DNA of 64,000 nt from DYJE01 sp041660385 (GTDB lineage: Bacteria > Desulfobacterota > Desulfobacteria > Desulfobacterales > Desulfolunaceae). Of the stretch, positions 23,264 to 32,723 are shown one piece after another. A model generated the notes under the pieces. The model was given only the letters and a program-made list of their open reading frames with translations. It made no database searches and was not told where the DNA came from. A program made the position numbers and the translations under genes. Every line of letters starts with the position of its first letter. Position 1 is the stretch's first letter. The DNA is taken from NCBI GenBank assembly GCA_041660385.1, contig JBAZWJ010000011.1:40530-104529 (forward strand). The letters run 5' to 3'.

Positions 23264-26020
23264 TTACGCCAACTGGTTTACCTGCCAGCTTTCAATCCCC
23301 TGGCCATAAGGCAATTTGACGAGAATCATCGTTCCTTCTCCACCCCGAGAACGAATCGTGAATTCCCCTTTAAGAAGCTTCACCCGTTCTTCCATGCTTT
23401 TAAGCCCCATCCTTTTTTCATTCAATGCCTCGATAATCCGTTTTTCGGGATCAAACCCATTTCCATCATCCTCGATTCTTAGAATGATCTCCGGAAACGA
23501 GGCCACGAGACGGATGGTGACAAGGGTTGCATTGGAATGCTTTCTCACATTGTTGAGCGCTTCTTGAATGAGCCGATATAAATTGATTTCCGTATCAAAG
23601 TCAAGATCCAGTTTATCAAGTCCTGCTGAATAGAAGTCCACAGAAATCAAGTTGCTTTCGGAAAATTCCGTACAGTACTGGGCCAAAGTCCGGACAAGTC
23701 CCAGCTGATCAAGGCTGGGAGGCCTCAAATCATAGGCCAGATCTCTGATGGATGATATGGCACGTTTGAGTACCTGAGAAAACTTCATGGTCCGGCGTCT
23801 GACTTCGTGGGGCACATCCGGAAATCCTTCGAACAACGTGTCACTGCTGATAATCAGTGACGCCAGATCCTGGGCCACATTGTCGTGGAGATCCCTTGCA
23901 ATACGCTGCCGTTCGTTTTCCTGGGCTTTAATGATTTCCTGTGTCAGAACCTGGATATGTTTTTCGGCATTTTTTACGTCAGTGATATCCCGGGTGTAGA
24001 GAGCCAGTCGATCCACGCGGCCATCGGCGCTGAATACAGGATAAATGGTGTTGTCGTAACTTCTTCTAACCTCAACGTCCGCATCCTCAAATCGCACCGG
24101 TTTCCCTGTCATCACGGCTTTCTTAATCTGTATCATCCGGTGTTCGGTGAGTCGTGCATCCAGAAAGCGAGTGATATTCTCGTTTCTTAGCGAAGCCGGA
24201 GTTCTTCCAAAGCGGCGTGCAAAGGTTTCGTTTGCGGAGAGAATCGTTCCATCGGTTCTGATGAGAAGAGACGAATCGCTTGTGGCGTTAAGAAGCGCCC
24301 GTGCCACTTCTTCACCCTGCACCAGAGCCACCTGGGTCTTCTCTCTTTCTCTGAACAGATCGTCAATATCCATCTTGACCAGAGAAATGGCATCGTAAAC
24401 CACCTTGAACGGATGATCCGGATCTTTTTCTGCCACTTCCGAATTAAACCCGTCCACTTCCCAGTTGATGTTTCCCAAAAAATAGATCAATTCGTCTGCA
24501 TATGATTTGATCTTGTCCATTCCAACCGGTGGCAGCCCACCTTTGGACCGTTTTTCGCACGTCGTATTTTTTCCCTTATCTGCTGATATCCACTGAATAC
24601 CTTCCTCAGGTGTGTCTGCGAAATGGATTTTCATGGGTCTTAAATATGACGAAATACTGAGTCCTGCGCGTGCGGTCCTGTTCCCGCCATACATCACATT
24701 CATCTGGCAGGCTGGTCTGTTTTCAATAAACTCTGACCATTTTTTAAAATACGTTTTCCGTATCTTCAGATTCAACCCCTCCAGTTCTTTCAGACCCTGG
24801 AGAAAATAATGAGGTTTTTTATGGAGTCCGGTTGATTCCAGAACCAGCTCCTGAATCCTGAAAACCTCATCAATGTATTCTTCCTTGAGTATGCCCCTTG
24901 AGACCCGATGTATCACATTATCATCGATCACCTCAAAAGCGATACCGTAGTCTCCAAAGTCATGCCCCCATTCTTTGCGGGTAATAATATCCCGTGTGCC
25001 TTCATGGGTATATCCTTTGCTTTTCAAAGTATAAACAGCCGATTTCAAAGATTTTTCAAAGCAATCATACGTTTGCATCGCCCCGATAGAAGCCCTGCCT
25101 ATCCGTTTCATTTGCAGCAGAAGAAGGGGAACTGTGGGAATATTGTAACCCACATACCTGAGGACCCTGCCAGTCTCCACCGACGGCTCTAAAAGAACAT
25201 TCCGGTTCATGAGTGACGTCACCCCCCAGGTCACTCCTTTGAAATTCCTGATTTCCACGTACTGTTCCGAAGACGAAAGCATGGCGGAAAGAACCCGTTC
25301 CCGTTTTTCCATGAATTTTTGATGTAGTTCGGCGTCAATGATTTTCCAGTCATGGAATTCCGTATGAAGAATACGGTTGCCGATGAATCTGAACGTTACA
25401 GAAGGGCCTCCCAGATCCATACGGGTCCATTCGGGTTTTTCAATAAGAGATAATCCTGAAACCGGGCATACTGATTTATCGGAACTCAATCGTGGTATTC
25501 TTTCAATTTCAAGGCCTGAGAGTTTTCTTTCAGAATTAATAATTTCAACAGCACGTTTCAATGCAGACGGAATATCTTTTTCAACCATGCCGTTGTATTT
25601 AACTATTTTTAATCGACTGCTCAACCGGATCACAAGCATAATGAGAGGTGAAACAGTGCATATGATAAGAGCTTTCATCTGTTTCTGGCTTTCAAGAAAT
25701 CGCATGTAATACTTTTTGCAATCATTGGTCAGGTTTTTCAGTTCAGTGAAATCTTCCACATACACAAACTTTCTTTCCGAACCAAAAACTTCCTGAATCA
25801 CACCGTTCATAAACTTCGTCGCTGAAATGACGGACGTGAGATCGGATTCACCGATAATTTTACCCATCAGAATCTGATCACCCACAATGCTGACGGACAT
25901 AAAGTAGTTGCTGCCCAGTTTCACATCCAGCCATTCCGACCGGGTGTAAACGGGTAAACCGGTGACAGGGCATGTGGAAACTATGCCATGACCGCTAAGC
26001 AGATTGAAAGCCGATTCCAT
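23264..26020 (-). CDS. NarL-type sensor histidine kinase with repeated N-terminal sensor and PAS domain
   Basis: At 918 residues this is a large, soluble-looking kinase. The C-terminus is a HisKA_3 kinase: NERQRIARDLHDNVAQDLA (phospho-His about 710) and an HATPase with EALNNVRKHS and DDGNGFD. A PAS domain precedes it (about 570-690). The first 500 residues look like three copies of an unrecognised module of about 160 residues: the first two open with CPVTGLPV and CPVSGLSL, and all three have a following -EW---(L/F)G stretch, a V/Y-(E/L)-(F/L)-(E)L segment and a final Ile/Met-rich strand region. No transmembrane helix is strong. No response regulator is adjacent. The adjoining ExeA-like ATPase may be part of the output. 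Confidence 0.87.
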   Translation of the reverse strand: MESAFNLLSGHGIVSTCPVTGLPVYTRSEWLDVKLGSNYFMSVSIVGDQILMGKIIGESDLTSVISATKFMNGVIQEVFGSERKFVYVEDFTELKNLTNDCKKYYMRFLESQKQMKALIICTVSPLIMLVIRLSSRLKIVKYNGMVEKDIPSALKRAVEIINSERKLSGLEIERIPRLSSDKSVCPVSGLSLIEKPEWTRMDLGGPSVTFRFIGNRILHTEFHDWKIIDAELHQKFMEKRERVLSAMLSSSEQYVEIRNFKGVTWGVTSLMNRNVLLEPSVETGRVLRYVGYNIPTVPLLLLQMKRIGRASIGAMQTYDCFEKSLKSAVYTLKSKGYTHEGTRDIITRKEWGHDFGDYGIAFEVIDDNVIHRVSRGILKEEYIDEVFRIQELVLESTGLHKKPHYFLQGLKELEGLNLKIRKTYFKKWSEFIENRPACQMNVMYGGNRTARAGLSISSYLRPMKIHFADTPEEGIQWISADKGKNTTCEKRSKGGLPPVGMDKIKSYADELIYFLGNINWEVDGFNSEVAEKDPDHPFKVVYDAISLVKMDIDDLFREREKTQVALVQGEEVARALLNATSDSSLLIRTDGTILSANETFARRFGRTPASLRNENITRFLDARLTEHRMIQIKKAVMTGKPVRFEDADVEVRRSYDNTIYPVFSADGRVDRLALYTRDITDVKNAEKHIQVLTQEIIKAQENERQRIARDLHDNVAQDLASLIISSDTLFEGFPDVPHEVRRRTMKFSQVLKRAISSIRDLAYDLRPPSLDQLGLVRTLAQYCTEFSESNLISVDFYSAGLDKLDLDFDTEINLYRLIQEALNNVRKHSNATLVTIRLVASFPEIILRIEDDGNGFDPEKRIIEALNEKRMGLKSMEERVKLLKGEFTIRSRGGEGTMILVKLPYGQGIESWQVNQLA

Positions 26021-26384
26021 GAATAGCCTTTCACTTATTTTTCACATGTGAGAATGTGCGCACGAAATCTTATATTACCTTAGATGCCGCACACCGAGGT
26101 CAAACGCCCCGCAAATCGACCTGGAAAGGAACATAAAGCGGGCATTTATTTTTGCTATATCATTGATTTATATGGTAATCATATATTATAATCATCACAT
26201 TTTTTCTCAACAAAAACATAGATCAAGATCAGCACAATCAATGACTACATGTCAGAACCTCTGGTTGTCAAACAAAATTTTACTTACAGGACCTATAAAA
26301 CCGGATTTTATTGACACCCCATGGTCATCCTGATATTTCACGGCCATTGAACGTGGACCCACGTTAATTAAAAGGGGTGGAAAC
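26021..26384. other. 364-bp divergent promoter region
   Basis: Gene-free space between the divergent histidine kinase and DUF3842 genes. TTGACA at 26312-26317 with TATTTC 17 bases on is a possible weak promoter for DUF3842-CooT, and AAAAGGGGTGG is its ribosome site. Nothing else is supported. Confidence 0.45.
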
Positions 26385-26821
26385 ATGAAGCGAATATGTG
26401 TGATTGACGGTCAGGGTGGAGGAATAGGCGGCGCCATCATTAAGCGGATCAAAGATGTTTTTGGTGAAACCGTTGAAATCGTCGCCCTTGGGACCAATGC
26501 CGTGGCCACGGCCCAGATGCTCAAGCAGGAGCAAACAAAGGGGCATCAGGAGAAAATGCCATTTCAAGGAGCGTCATGCAGGCGGATTTCATCACGGGCC
26601 CTGTGGGCATTATCGTGGCCCACGCTTTGATGGGTGAGGTTTCTCCAGCCATTGCGGCAGCGATTGCGGGAAGCCCTGCAAAAAAAGTTTTACTCCCTCT
26701 GTCACAGGATAATGTCCATTTTGTTGGAATTGTGGACAGCCCACTCCCCCATCTGGTTGACGAACTTGTGGAAAAACACCTCAAAGGATTTTTAAGAAAA
26801 GAGGAGGCACGACATGTGTGA
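26385..26821 (+). pseudogene. DUF3842 family protein, apparently frameshifted
   Basis: Frame one gives MKRICVIDGQGGGIGGAI through VALGTNAVATAQML. The rest, GASGENAISRSVMQADFITG through EEARHV, is in another frame. Joining them by adding one G in CTCAAG-CAGG (about 26523) yields MLKAGANKGASGENAI, exactly the family pattern. DUF3842 proteins have an N-terminal glycine-rich DGQGGGIG nucleotide-binding-like loop and are found in anaerobes next to CooT. Either a real one-base deletion or a sequence error. It overlaps the CooT start by eight bases. Confidence 0.85.
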
Positions 26822-27011
26822 AGCCAGCGCTTATATTATCACGGAAGGTGAGCCACAGCTCATCATGGACTATGTTGACAAGGTCGTTCCCGACGAATCG
26901 GGCATACGCCTCATCAACATATTCGGAGATCAGAAAATCATTCGGGGGAAAATCCATTCCCTTTCTCTTGTGGATCACAGGATCCTTATTGAAGAGAACA
27001 AAACGCCTTGA
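26814..27011 (+). CDS. cooT: CooT-family nickel-binding protein
   Basis: A 65-residue protein beginning MCEASAYIITEGEPQLIMDY and containing INIFGDQKIIRGKIHSLSLVDHRI. This fits the CooT family, small dimers that bind nickel through Cys2 and are linked to CO dehydrogenase maturation. Cys2 is present. The start has GAGGAGG and lies within the end of DUF3842, a pairing common in CO- or nickel-using anaerobes. No CO dehydrogenase gene is in the window. Confidence 0.85.
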   Translation: MCEASAYIITEGEPQLIMDYVDKVVPDESGIRLINIFGDQKIIRGKIHSLSLVDHRILIEENKTP

Positions 27012-27024
27012 AAGGCGGATACTT

Positions 27025-28635
27025 TCATTCAAAATCCATGTGGAACCTTATCGGACCACGATACCTGTTGTTTTCGCCAAAACGCCCGTGAAGCGGATAC
27101 TCCGAACGGGGATGGGACCAGGATGTGGCGATGGCCACATGGCCTTTGGGAAAAGGTGTCGTCTCCACGGGAATATAATCCATGGGCGCGAGGGCCGCAG
27201 GGCTTTCCACCAGATCATCTTTTTCACCATAGCAGATCAGCCATGGTAGTTTCTTTTCCTTAATCCGCTTGAACTGGAGCTTCTTTCCAAATAACTGAAC
27301 GGGAAGAACACCGTCTTCTGTTATGGGGATATTGAATGAAGCGAAACTCATCTTGGTGATGCCCAAGGGGATATCTGTCCGATCATTTTTCAACCAGTAA
27401 TTAAGAGCAAGCCCCGTATTATTGAAATGAAGGGTTTCTTTGCTGGCACTTTTGATCATGACCAGGTCCCTGTAAAACGAAACAAGTGGAGACTCTTTTT
27501 CGATGCTTTTCAACTTGTAGACCCATCCCATCAGCTTGCCGTCAGCCACCTGATTGCCATTGGGCAGGGTTTTAGCACCGTAGAGAAGGTTGTTGTACCG
27601 TTCGGGCAGGGATTTTAAAAAATCGGCGAGACCTTTACTTCGCGTCCCGTCAATGGGAGCCACGCAGGTGATCAAAGCGTCCACCAGTCCGTCAAGTTCT
27701 CCAGTCAGGACATTGCAGACACAGGAAAAACCACCCTGACAATAGCCGTTCAGCGTCACCATCCTGTTGTGCCTTTTTTTAAGCAGGTCGCAGAAATAAG
27801 CCGTATCTCTTGTGTCGTCCTCGCCAGTCATTGTTTGAACACCCACGTTCTCATCGATGCTTTTCTGAATACGGATATAGGTGGGAATGGATTGATCGGC
27901 GAATGCATGGGTGTAACTTCGCTGTTCATCGGGCAGAAACGCGAGGATGTTCGCCCCAAGAACGTATGGGGGTATGATCAGAACCGGTTTTTTCGACATG
28001 TCCGCTTTGATCTTCTTATTGCGGGAATTGATCCTGTATACGATAAACCGGTCTGTTTCGGCGAATTTTTCGTCCTCTTCCCTTTCAAAATGAAAACCGA
28101 ACAAAGGGGCCACATTTTCAATGGCGTCGGGGTAGTCTTTTGTCATGGCGGTTATCAACTGCGCTTTCCGCTTGAAATACGCATTAAGATTTTCACCGTC
28201 CTGATAGAAAAGAGTATTGAGAAACGCGCCGAAAGCCTCAGACACATCATTTTCAGCATAGTCGTTCATCGCCTTGATGCTTCCGCTTGCTCCCCTTGAA
28301 GAAAGATCACTGTTGAACGACATCAGTTCGATCAGAGACCGGATGTTGTCCATGGGCGACTCTTCCATCATGCGCTTTTTTTCCACACCTTTGAAATACC
28401 CCATGGCAATGGAATAGGGAACGAGGATCTCGTTCATATAAACTTCAAGGCCTTTCCAGTATTCCCGGAACGCGACAGCCTGATCAATCCCGCCTTCGAT
28501 GGGAGAAAGAATATTTTTTTTGAGCCATTTATCCGGTGCAAAATCTGCCCATGGAAAATCGAAACCCTTCATTGGTTGTCCTTTGATTAAGTGATCGTTT
28601 ATTTGATTCAAATGCAATTGGATATTTTTCATCAT
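27025..28635 (-). CDS. PHA-synthase-like alpha/beta hydrolase
   Basis: The protein is about 536 residues. The nucleophile elbow reads GYCQGG, with Cys in place of Ser as in polyhydroxyalkanoate synthases; the catalytic Asp and His are plausible in YGEKDDLV and KGHVAIA. PVLIIPPYV matches the oxyanion-region strand of that family. The N-terminal 200 residues are helical, resembling a PhaC lid or N-domain. It could polymerise hydroxyacyl-CoA or be a divergent paralogue. I use the ATG at 28635, one base after the HDOD stop with AGGTGG upstream, over an in-frame ATG at 28662 inside the HDOD gene. No phaA, phaB or phasin is nearby. Confidence 0.75.
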   Translation of the reverse strand: MMKNIQLHLNQINDHLIKGQPMKGFDFPWADFAPDKWLKKNILSPIEGGIDQAVAFREYWKGLEVYMNEILVPYSIAMGYFKGVEKKRMMEESPMDNIRSLIELMSFNSDLSSRGASGSIKAMNDYAENDVSEAFGAFLNTLFYQDGENLNAYFKRKAQLITAMTKDYPDAIENVAPLFGFHFEREEDEKFAETDRFIVYRINSRNKKIKADMSKKPVLIIPPYVLGANILAFLPDEQRSYTHAFADQSIPTYIRIQKSIDENVGVQTMTGEDDTRDTAYFCDLLKKRHNRMVTLNGYCQGGFSCVCNVLTGELDGLVDALITCVAPIDGTRSKGLADFLKSLPERYNNLLYGAKTLPNGNQVADGKLMGWVYKLKSIEKESPLVSFYRDLVMIKSASKETLHFNNTGLALNYWLKNDRTDIPLGITKMSFASFNIPITEDGVLPVQLFGKKLQFKRIKEKKLPWLICYGEKDDLVESPAALAPMDYIPVETTPFPKGHVAIATSWSHPRSEYPLHGRFGENNRYRGPIRFHMDFE

Positions 28636-28636
28636 T

Positions 28637-29503
28637 CTACCACCTGTAATTAGCGAGATCAAGTTTGAGATCGTAAACTTCTCCCATGAGCTGGAGAAAC
28701 TCTTTATCGTTCATATCGAAATGATTTTTCAATCTGTCGAAAAGGTCCTGTCTCACATCATTGCTCAGGTCGTCGGTTGCAAGCAGCGCCATGAGATTTG
28801 CCGCACAGATGATACGCCTGAAATCTCCTCGGCTCCCGCCTCCTTCTTTGACGAGATCTTCGAGATTGTGACCTTCACAGGCGTCTTTGACAATGCTGGG
28901 AAGCCTCCACCTTTCACAAAGAATCCCGCCCAGACTTCCACTTGACGGAAAGCCCAGCTTTTTTTCCGCCTCGCTGAAAAGAACCCTGTTTTTCGCGCTG
29001 TACTCCTTGATCGCCTGGTAATGGTCGGGGAAGAATTTGAAGTAGACCAGTTTCCCGATATCGTGGAGAATGGCGCCTAACCATATCCTTTCCGGCGAAA
29101 GCAGGGGTTCGAACCGTTTACCAAGATACCGTGCACACAAAGCCGTTAAAACCGAATGACTCCAGAAACGTTCCAACTCCTCTTTCTCAGCTATGCCCAG
29201 GGTTTTAACCACCGATAGAGAAAGAACCATGTTGTAGATTTCATGAATCCCCAGATAGGCCACGGCGAATTTGATATCGTCGATTTCCCTTCTGAAACCA
29301 TAATATGCCGAGTTGACAATTTTAAGGATATGGGCTGTCAGAACTGGTTCGTTCATCAATAATCTACTGATGGCTTCAACACTGACATCAGGCCGCGATA
29401 TCATGTCCTGTATTTTAAGGACGCAACCTGGCAATGCTGGCAATTGTTCGTGATTTTTTAGAATCTCAGCCGAATCAATCTCAATGGCTTCGAGGTTTTC
29501 CAT
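28637..29503 (-). CDS. HDOD-domain signalling protein
   Basis: A 288-residue HDOD domain protein. LPALPGCVLKIQDMISRPDVSVEAISRLLMNEP is the classic HDOD start and LGAILHDIGKLVYF the HD-like core, here retaining HD. HDOD proteins are regulatory relatives of HD phosphohydrolases. Its stop lies one base before the PHA-synthase-like start, so the pair is probably cotranscribed. RBS GGAGAAC. Confidence 0.88.
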   Translation of the reverse strand: MENLEAIEIDSAEILKNHEQLPALPGCVLKIQDMISRPDVSVEAISRLLMNEPVLTAHILKIVNSAYYGFRREIDDIKFAVAYLGIHEIYNMVLSLSVVKTLGIAEKEELERFWSHSVLTALCARYLGKRFEPLLSPERIWLGAILHDIGKLVYFKFFPDHYQAIKEYSAKNRVLFSEAEKKLGFPSSGSLGGILCERWRLPSIVKDACEGHNLEDLVKEGGGSRGDFRRIICAANLMALLATDDLSNDVRQDLFDRLKNHFDMNDKEFLQLMGEVYDLKLDLANYRW

Positions 29504-29862
29504 AATGTTCTCCGATTGGACACGTGTTGGGTTATCATCTTTGACGCGTATGCAGTGTTATCAGGCGGAATATGCGAAACGGTGCGGAACCGGTTTCAGG
29601 CCCATACTTATAGAATATTGTAATCAGATATTTAAATGTGCTTCAATTCAGATAGTTCGTATGACTCGAAAAAAAAGCTGCAACAGATAATATTGGTTGA
29701 CTATATCGCAAATGACCCGGTTCAGGCAAACAAAAAATCCCACGACCGGCAAAAGTGTTCTTGGCGAGCTGAAAACATCCTATATATAAAACGTATATGA
29801 TGAAAGCAAGCAGGGCGACCAACAGGCCGCCCCTACAGCTCATCGCATACATTTTTCGGTCC
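29504..29862. other. 359-bp gene-free stretch with a GGGCGACC palindrome
   Basis: Between the HDOD start and the DUF362 stop. AGGGCGACCAACAGGCCGCC followed by CCTACA (29812-29836) is a copy of the 18398-18486 repeat family. No gene is supported. Confidence 0.6.
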
Positions 29863-31182
29863 TTATTCATTCACTCTGTAAAAATCCTGGGTGAATTCAG
29901 GCTTCCCCGCGTATTTGGCCATAAACATGGCCGGAGCAAAATCAAACGCCTTGAAAAGGTTTTCGTCGATTTCGATACCGGATCGTTTCACACCTTCGAT
30001 GAGCTTGTTCAGATCGGGCGGACAGCCTGGAACAAGAATAGGATCTTTGATGACGGGGTTGTGTCTGTTCAGCATCACCTGGCATTTTCCCATGAGAATC
30101 GTATGGTTCATGTCTGGATCTGGGGCACGCATCTTGCCGGTAAGCACTTCCACCTTGTCAAAAGGTTGCCCTTTGAAGGCGCTTCCGATGGCGAACTGGA
30201 GAAGTCCCACAATGGCCGAACAATACGTACACATGCTGTGGTCATATTTGGGAAAAGAAAGCCCGGATACACCGCGCTTCAACATGTTAATAGGAAGCGT
30301 TCCCGTGGAGTCGTAGGGGAAATCCCAGGAATGGGGACTTGCGACGTTTTCAAGGGGTTCACCCACCAGTTCCACCGATGACACGGCTGGTGCGATTCCA
30401 ATCTCCCTGCACCGAATGGCCAGATGCTCGACTACCGCAGGATCAAAACCAAGAGCCGCTGCGCCCACGATGTCGGCAGCAACCAGATCGGACGAGGCGA
30501 TGATGATATCGCTTCGCCGCGCATTTCCTGAAAAACCAGGGCCTTTATCCAATGTGTAAATCCCGTCAATCACGGAACACACGTTGTCTCTCACTTTCCC
30601 GATCTTGGCCACATGGGCTTCCAGATCCATACTCATGTCATCTGAATGACAGAGCTTTCGGCATTTCTTGTCAATGCAACCCTTGAGGTTTTTGATTCCT
30701 ATTGAAACACGGGTCTGGGCATGGGTTTTAAGAACCGGAAGGTCCACCACCATGTCCGCATCAAGAAAATCTTCGGCAAAGGCGAGTGAAACGCCGTCAC
30801 CCAGATCCACCTCCCTGAATTTACATTCGAAAATATCTTTGACTTTAAGGTCATATCGTTTGGCGAGAAGGTTGTACCCCAGTTTTTCGTAAGCATCCAG
30901 GCCGGTTGTGGTGTCTTTAGGGTCCGTGGTCACCGTGCCTTCGGCGATGATGATCTCACCGGCACCCATATCCCGGAGAATTTTTACCACATCCTCTACC
31001 ACCCGTGTGGTGGTGATCACGCCCCATGGAGGCATATCCACCACTTTGGACCAGAACACAATGTTGGGTTTGATGAACACTCTGTCACCTTTTCTCAACC
31101 GATCAAAAGCTCCTGAAAGTTCGATGGCCTTTGCAACCGATTCACCTGGTTTTTCATATTTGACAATGCTGACCTTGCTCAT
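29863..31182 (-). CDS. DUF362 protein with C-terminal cysteine cluster
   Basis: The first 300 residues match DUF362: VFIKPNIVFWSK near the start, then VVDLPVLKTHAQTRVSIGIKNLKGC. The C-terminal 130 residues carry SMCTYCSAI, LMGKCQV and VPGCPPD, a four-cysteine set that could hold an iron-sulfur cluster (inference). DUF362 proteins are often annotated as iron-sulfur proteins but their function is not settled. I prefer the start at 31182 because GGAGAGG precedes it; an in-frame ATG at 31194 also exists. Confidence 0.82.
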   Translation of the reverse strand: MSKVSIVKYEKPGESVAKAIELSGAFDRLRKGDRVFIKPNIVFWSKVVDMPPWGVITTTRVVEDVVKILRDMGAGEIIIAEGTVTTDPKDTTTGLDAYEKLGYNLLAKRYDLKVKDIFECKFREVDLGDGVSLAFAEDFLDADMVVDLPVLKTHAQTRVSIGIKNLKGCIDKKCRKLCHSDDMSMDLEAHVAKIGKVRDNVCSVIDGIYTLDKGPGFSGNARRSDIIIASSDLVAADIVGAAALGFDPAVVEHLAIRCREIGIAPAVSSVELVGEPLENVASPHSWDFPYDSTGTLPINMLKRGVSGLSFPKYDHSMCTYCSAIVGLLQFAIGSAFKGQPFDKVEVLTGKMRAPDPDMNHTILMGKCQVMLNRHNPVIKDPILVPGCPPDLNKLIEGVKRSGIEIDENLFKAFDFAPAMFMAKYAGKPEFTQDFYRVNE

Positions 31183-31220
31183 AGCCTCTCCCATTAAAAA
31201 CTTTTTAACATGTTCTATCT

Positions 31221-31246
31221 GTAGGGGCAGGTTCCAAACCTGCCCT
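31221..31246. repeat. GTAGGGGCAGGTTCC palindrome
   Basis: GGGGCAGGTTCCAAACCTGC palindrome between the MBL and DUF362 genes, the standard member of this family. Confidence 0.75.
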
Positions 31247-31249
31247 TAA

Positions 31250-32260
31250 TCACGAAACCATGCGAAACAGCTTCTTACCCTTCACGATTTCCGACGCGAC
31301 CATGCCTTTGTCCATAAGATACATAAGGGTTAAAAGAATCCATCCCCGTGCAATCATGCGTTCTTTAAGCCGAAGGGAAGGATAAATAGTTTTAAATATT
31401 TTTTCAAAGCCCAGCCCCTCGCCACCGCAGCTTTTTATAATCTGCACCACTTCCATGGTTCTCTTTTTCCGGTGTTCTATGGCTTCATGCAGACGATTGT
31501 AAGGATCGGGGATTGGACTACCGTGGGCAGGAAGGATCAATTTCAGCCCTGAAATCCTGGCAAGATCATTAAGCGATTTCATGTAACGTTCAAGATTGGA
31601 ACGGGGCGGGCCGAGCCAGGTATTCACCGATCTCAACACGATGTCTCCACAGAGAAGAATTCCCTTTTCATGATTCACCAGTACCATATCGTCATCACAA
31701 TGCCCTGGCATCATCAGAACTTCCCACCGTCCATCTCCAATGTGAAGTTCAGTATGATCCGTCACCATTTCCACAGGCCCGGAAACAAAGCGTACCTTGA
31801 ACGCCAGAAAAAACAAAATATCGAACAGCAGATGCACGAAGGAATACATCTTTCTAAATATCCAGGGTGTTGGAGTCTGGATGACGGCGGTCTGACGTCT
31901 GAAGCTTCGCCTGTAATTTTTTATTGAATCAATGGAGTTGAGCATCTCTTTGTTTGCAAGGACAGTTAGATCCAGCTCGTCCCTCAGATAAGACGCTCCG
32001 GAAAAATGATCCCAGTGACCATGGCTGATCATAACCCGGGTAATCCGGCAGCGTTTCCCCCGCTGCTTCATCAGGGCTTCAATCTCCCTGATCTGTTCAG
32101 CCATAAACTCGCCGGATTTCCGTCCTCCCATGCCCGCATCAAACACCAGGCCATTTTCACCGGCGATCACGAAGACGTTGACGGAAAACGGTGCAAACCA
32201 GGTCCGTTTGTTCTGGCTGATCCGGAAAATGTCCGGCGCAACTTCATTCAGCATGGTCAT
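31250..32260 (-). CDS. MBL-fold metallo-hydrolase
   Basis: A 336-residue metallo-beta-lactamase-fold protein. The metal motif SHGHWDHFSGA (HxHxDH) is at about 78-88, with further ligands in MMPGHCDDDMVL and LPAHGSPIPD. The C-terminal 80 residues form a helical region found in the RNase-Z/LACTB2-like group. The substrate is unknown. It is the last gene of the SppA-HAD-YjbQ run and overlaps the yjbQ stop by four bases. Confidence 0.9.
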   Translation of the reverse strand: MTMLNEVAPDIFRISQNKRTWFAPFSVNVFVIAGENGLVFDAGMGGRKSGEFMAEQIREIEALMKQRGKRCRITRVMISHGHWDHFSGASYLRDELDLTVLANKEMLNSIDSIKNYRRSFRRQTAVIQTPTPWIFRKMYSFVHLLFDILFFLAFKVRFVSGPVEMVTDHTELHIGDGRWEVLMMPGHCDDDMVLVNHEKGILLCGDIVLRSVNTWLGPPRSNLERYMKSLNDLARISGLKLILPAHGSPIPDPYNRLHEAIEHRKKRTMEVVQIIKSCGGEGLGFEKIFKTIYPSLRLKERMIARGWILLTLMYLMDKGMVASEIVKGKKLFRMVS

Positions 32261-32673
32261 TCCCCGATAATTTTCACCAGCACCCGTTTTTTTCTTCCGC
32301 CGTCGAACTCTCCGTAAAAAATCTGCTCCCAGGTTCCGAAATCAAGCCGTCCTTCGGTCACGGCCACCACCACTTCCCGTCCCATGATCTGCCGTTTCAT
32401 ATGAGCATCGGCATTGTCCTCACCCACATTGTGCTGATAAGACGACACCGGCTCATGGGGCGCCAGCTTTTCCAGCCAGACGTCATAATCGTGATGAAGC
32501 CCCCGCTCATCATCGTTGATGAATACCGATGCGGTTATGTGCATGGCGTTGACGAGAACAAAGCCTTCTTTGATTCCACTCTCTTGAAGACAGCGTTCCA
32601 CATCCGGCGTGATGTTGATAAAGGCTCTGCGGGTGGGTACGTTGAACCAGAGTTCTTTTCGATAACTTTTCAT
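32257..32673 (-). CDS. yjbQ: YjbQ-family protein (UPF0047), secondary thiamine-phosphate synthase type
   Basis: A 138-residue UPF0047 protein with ITASVFINDDERGLHHDYDVWLEKL, then the HNVGEDNADAHMKRQIMG block containing the conserved Asn/His/Asp residues, and LDFGTWEQIFYGEFDGGRKKR at the end. E. coli YjbQ has weak thiamine-phosphate synthase activity. Its 5' end, about 130 bases, is duplicated at 33557-33697 beyond a toxin-antitoxin pair. It is coupled to the MBL gene. Confidence 0.9.
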   Translation of the reverse strand: MKSYRKELWFNVPTRRAFINITPDVERCLQESGIKEGFVLVNAMHITASVFINDDERGLHHDYDVWLEKLAPHEPVSSYQHNVGEDNADAHMKRQIMGREVVVAVTEGRLDFGTWEQIFYGEFDGGRKKRVLVKIIGE

Positions 32674-32723
32674 GATGCTACCTTATCCTAACTGTACGAA
32701 TGAACAAACGGTTCATGCACGTT

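Noticed and set aside
29643..29870. 75-residue hydrophobic frame overlapping the DUF362 end
   Set aside because: Part of it is a translation of the GGGCGACC palindrome and it has no ribosome site.
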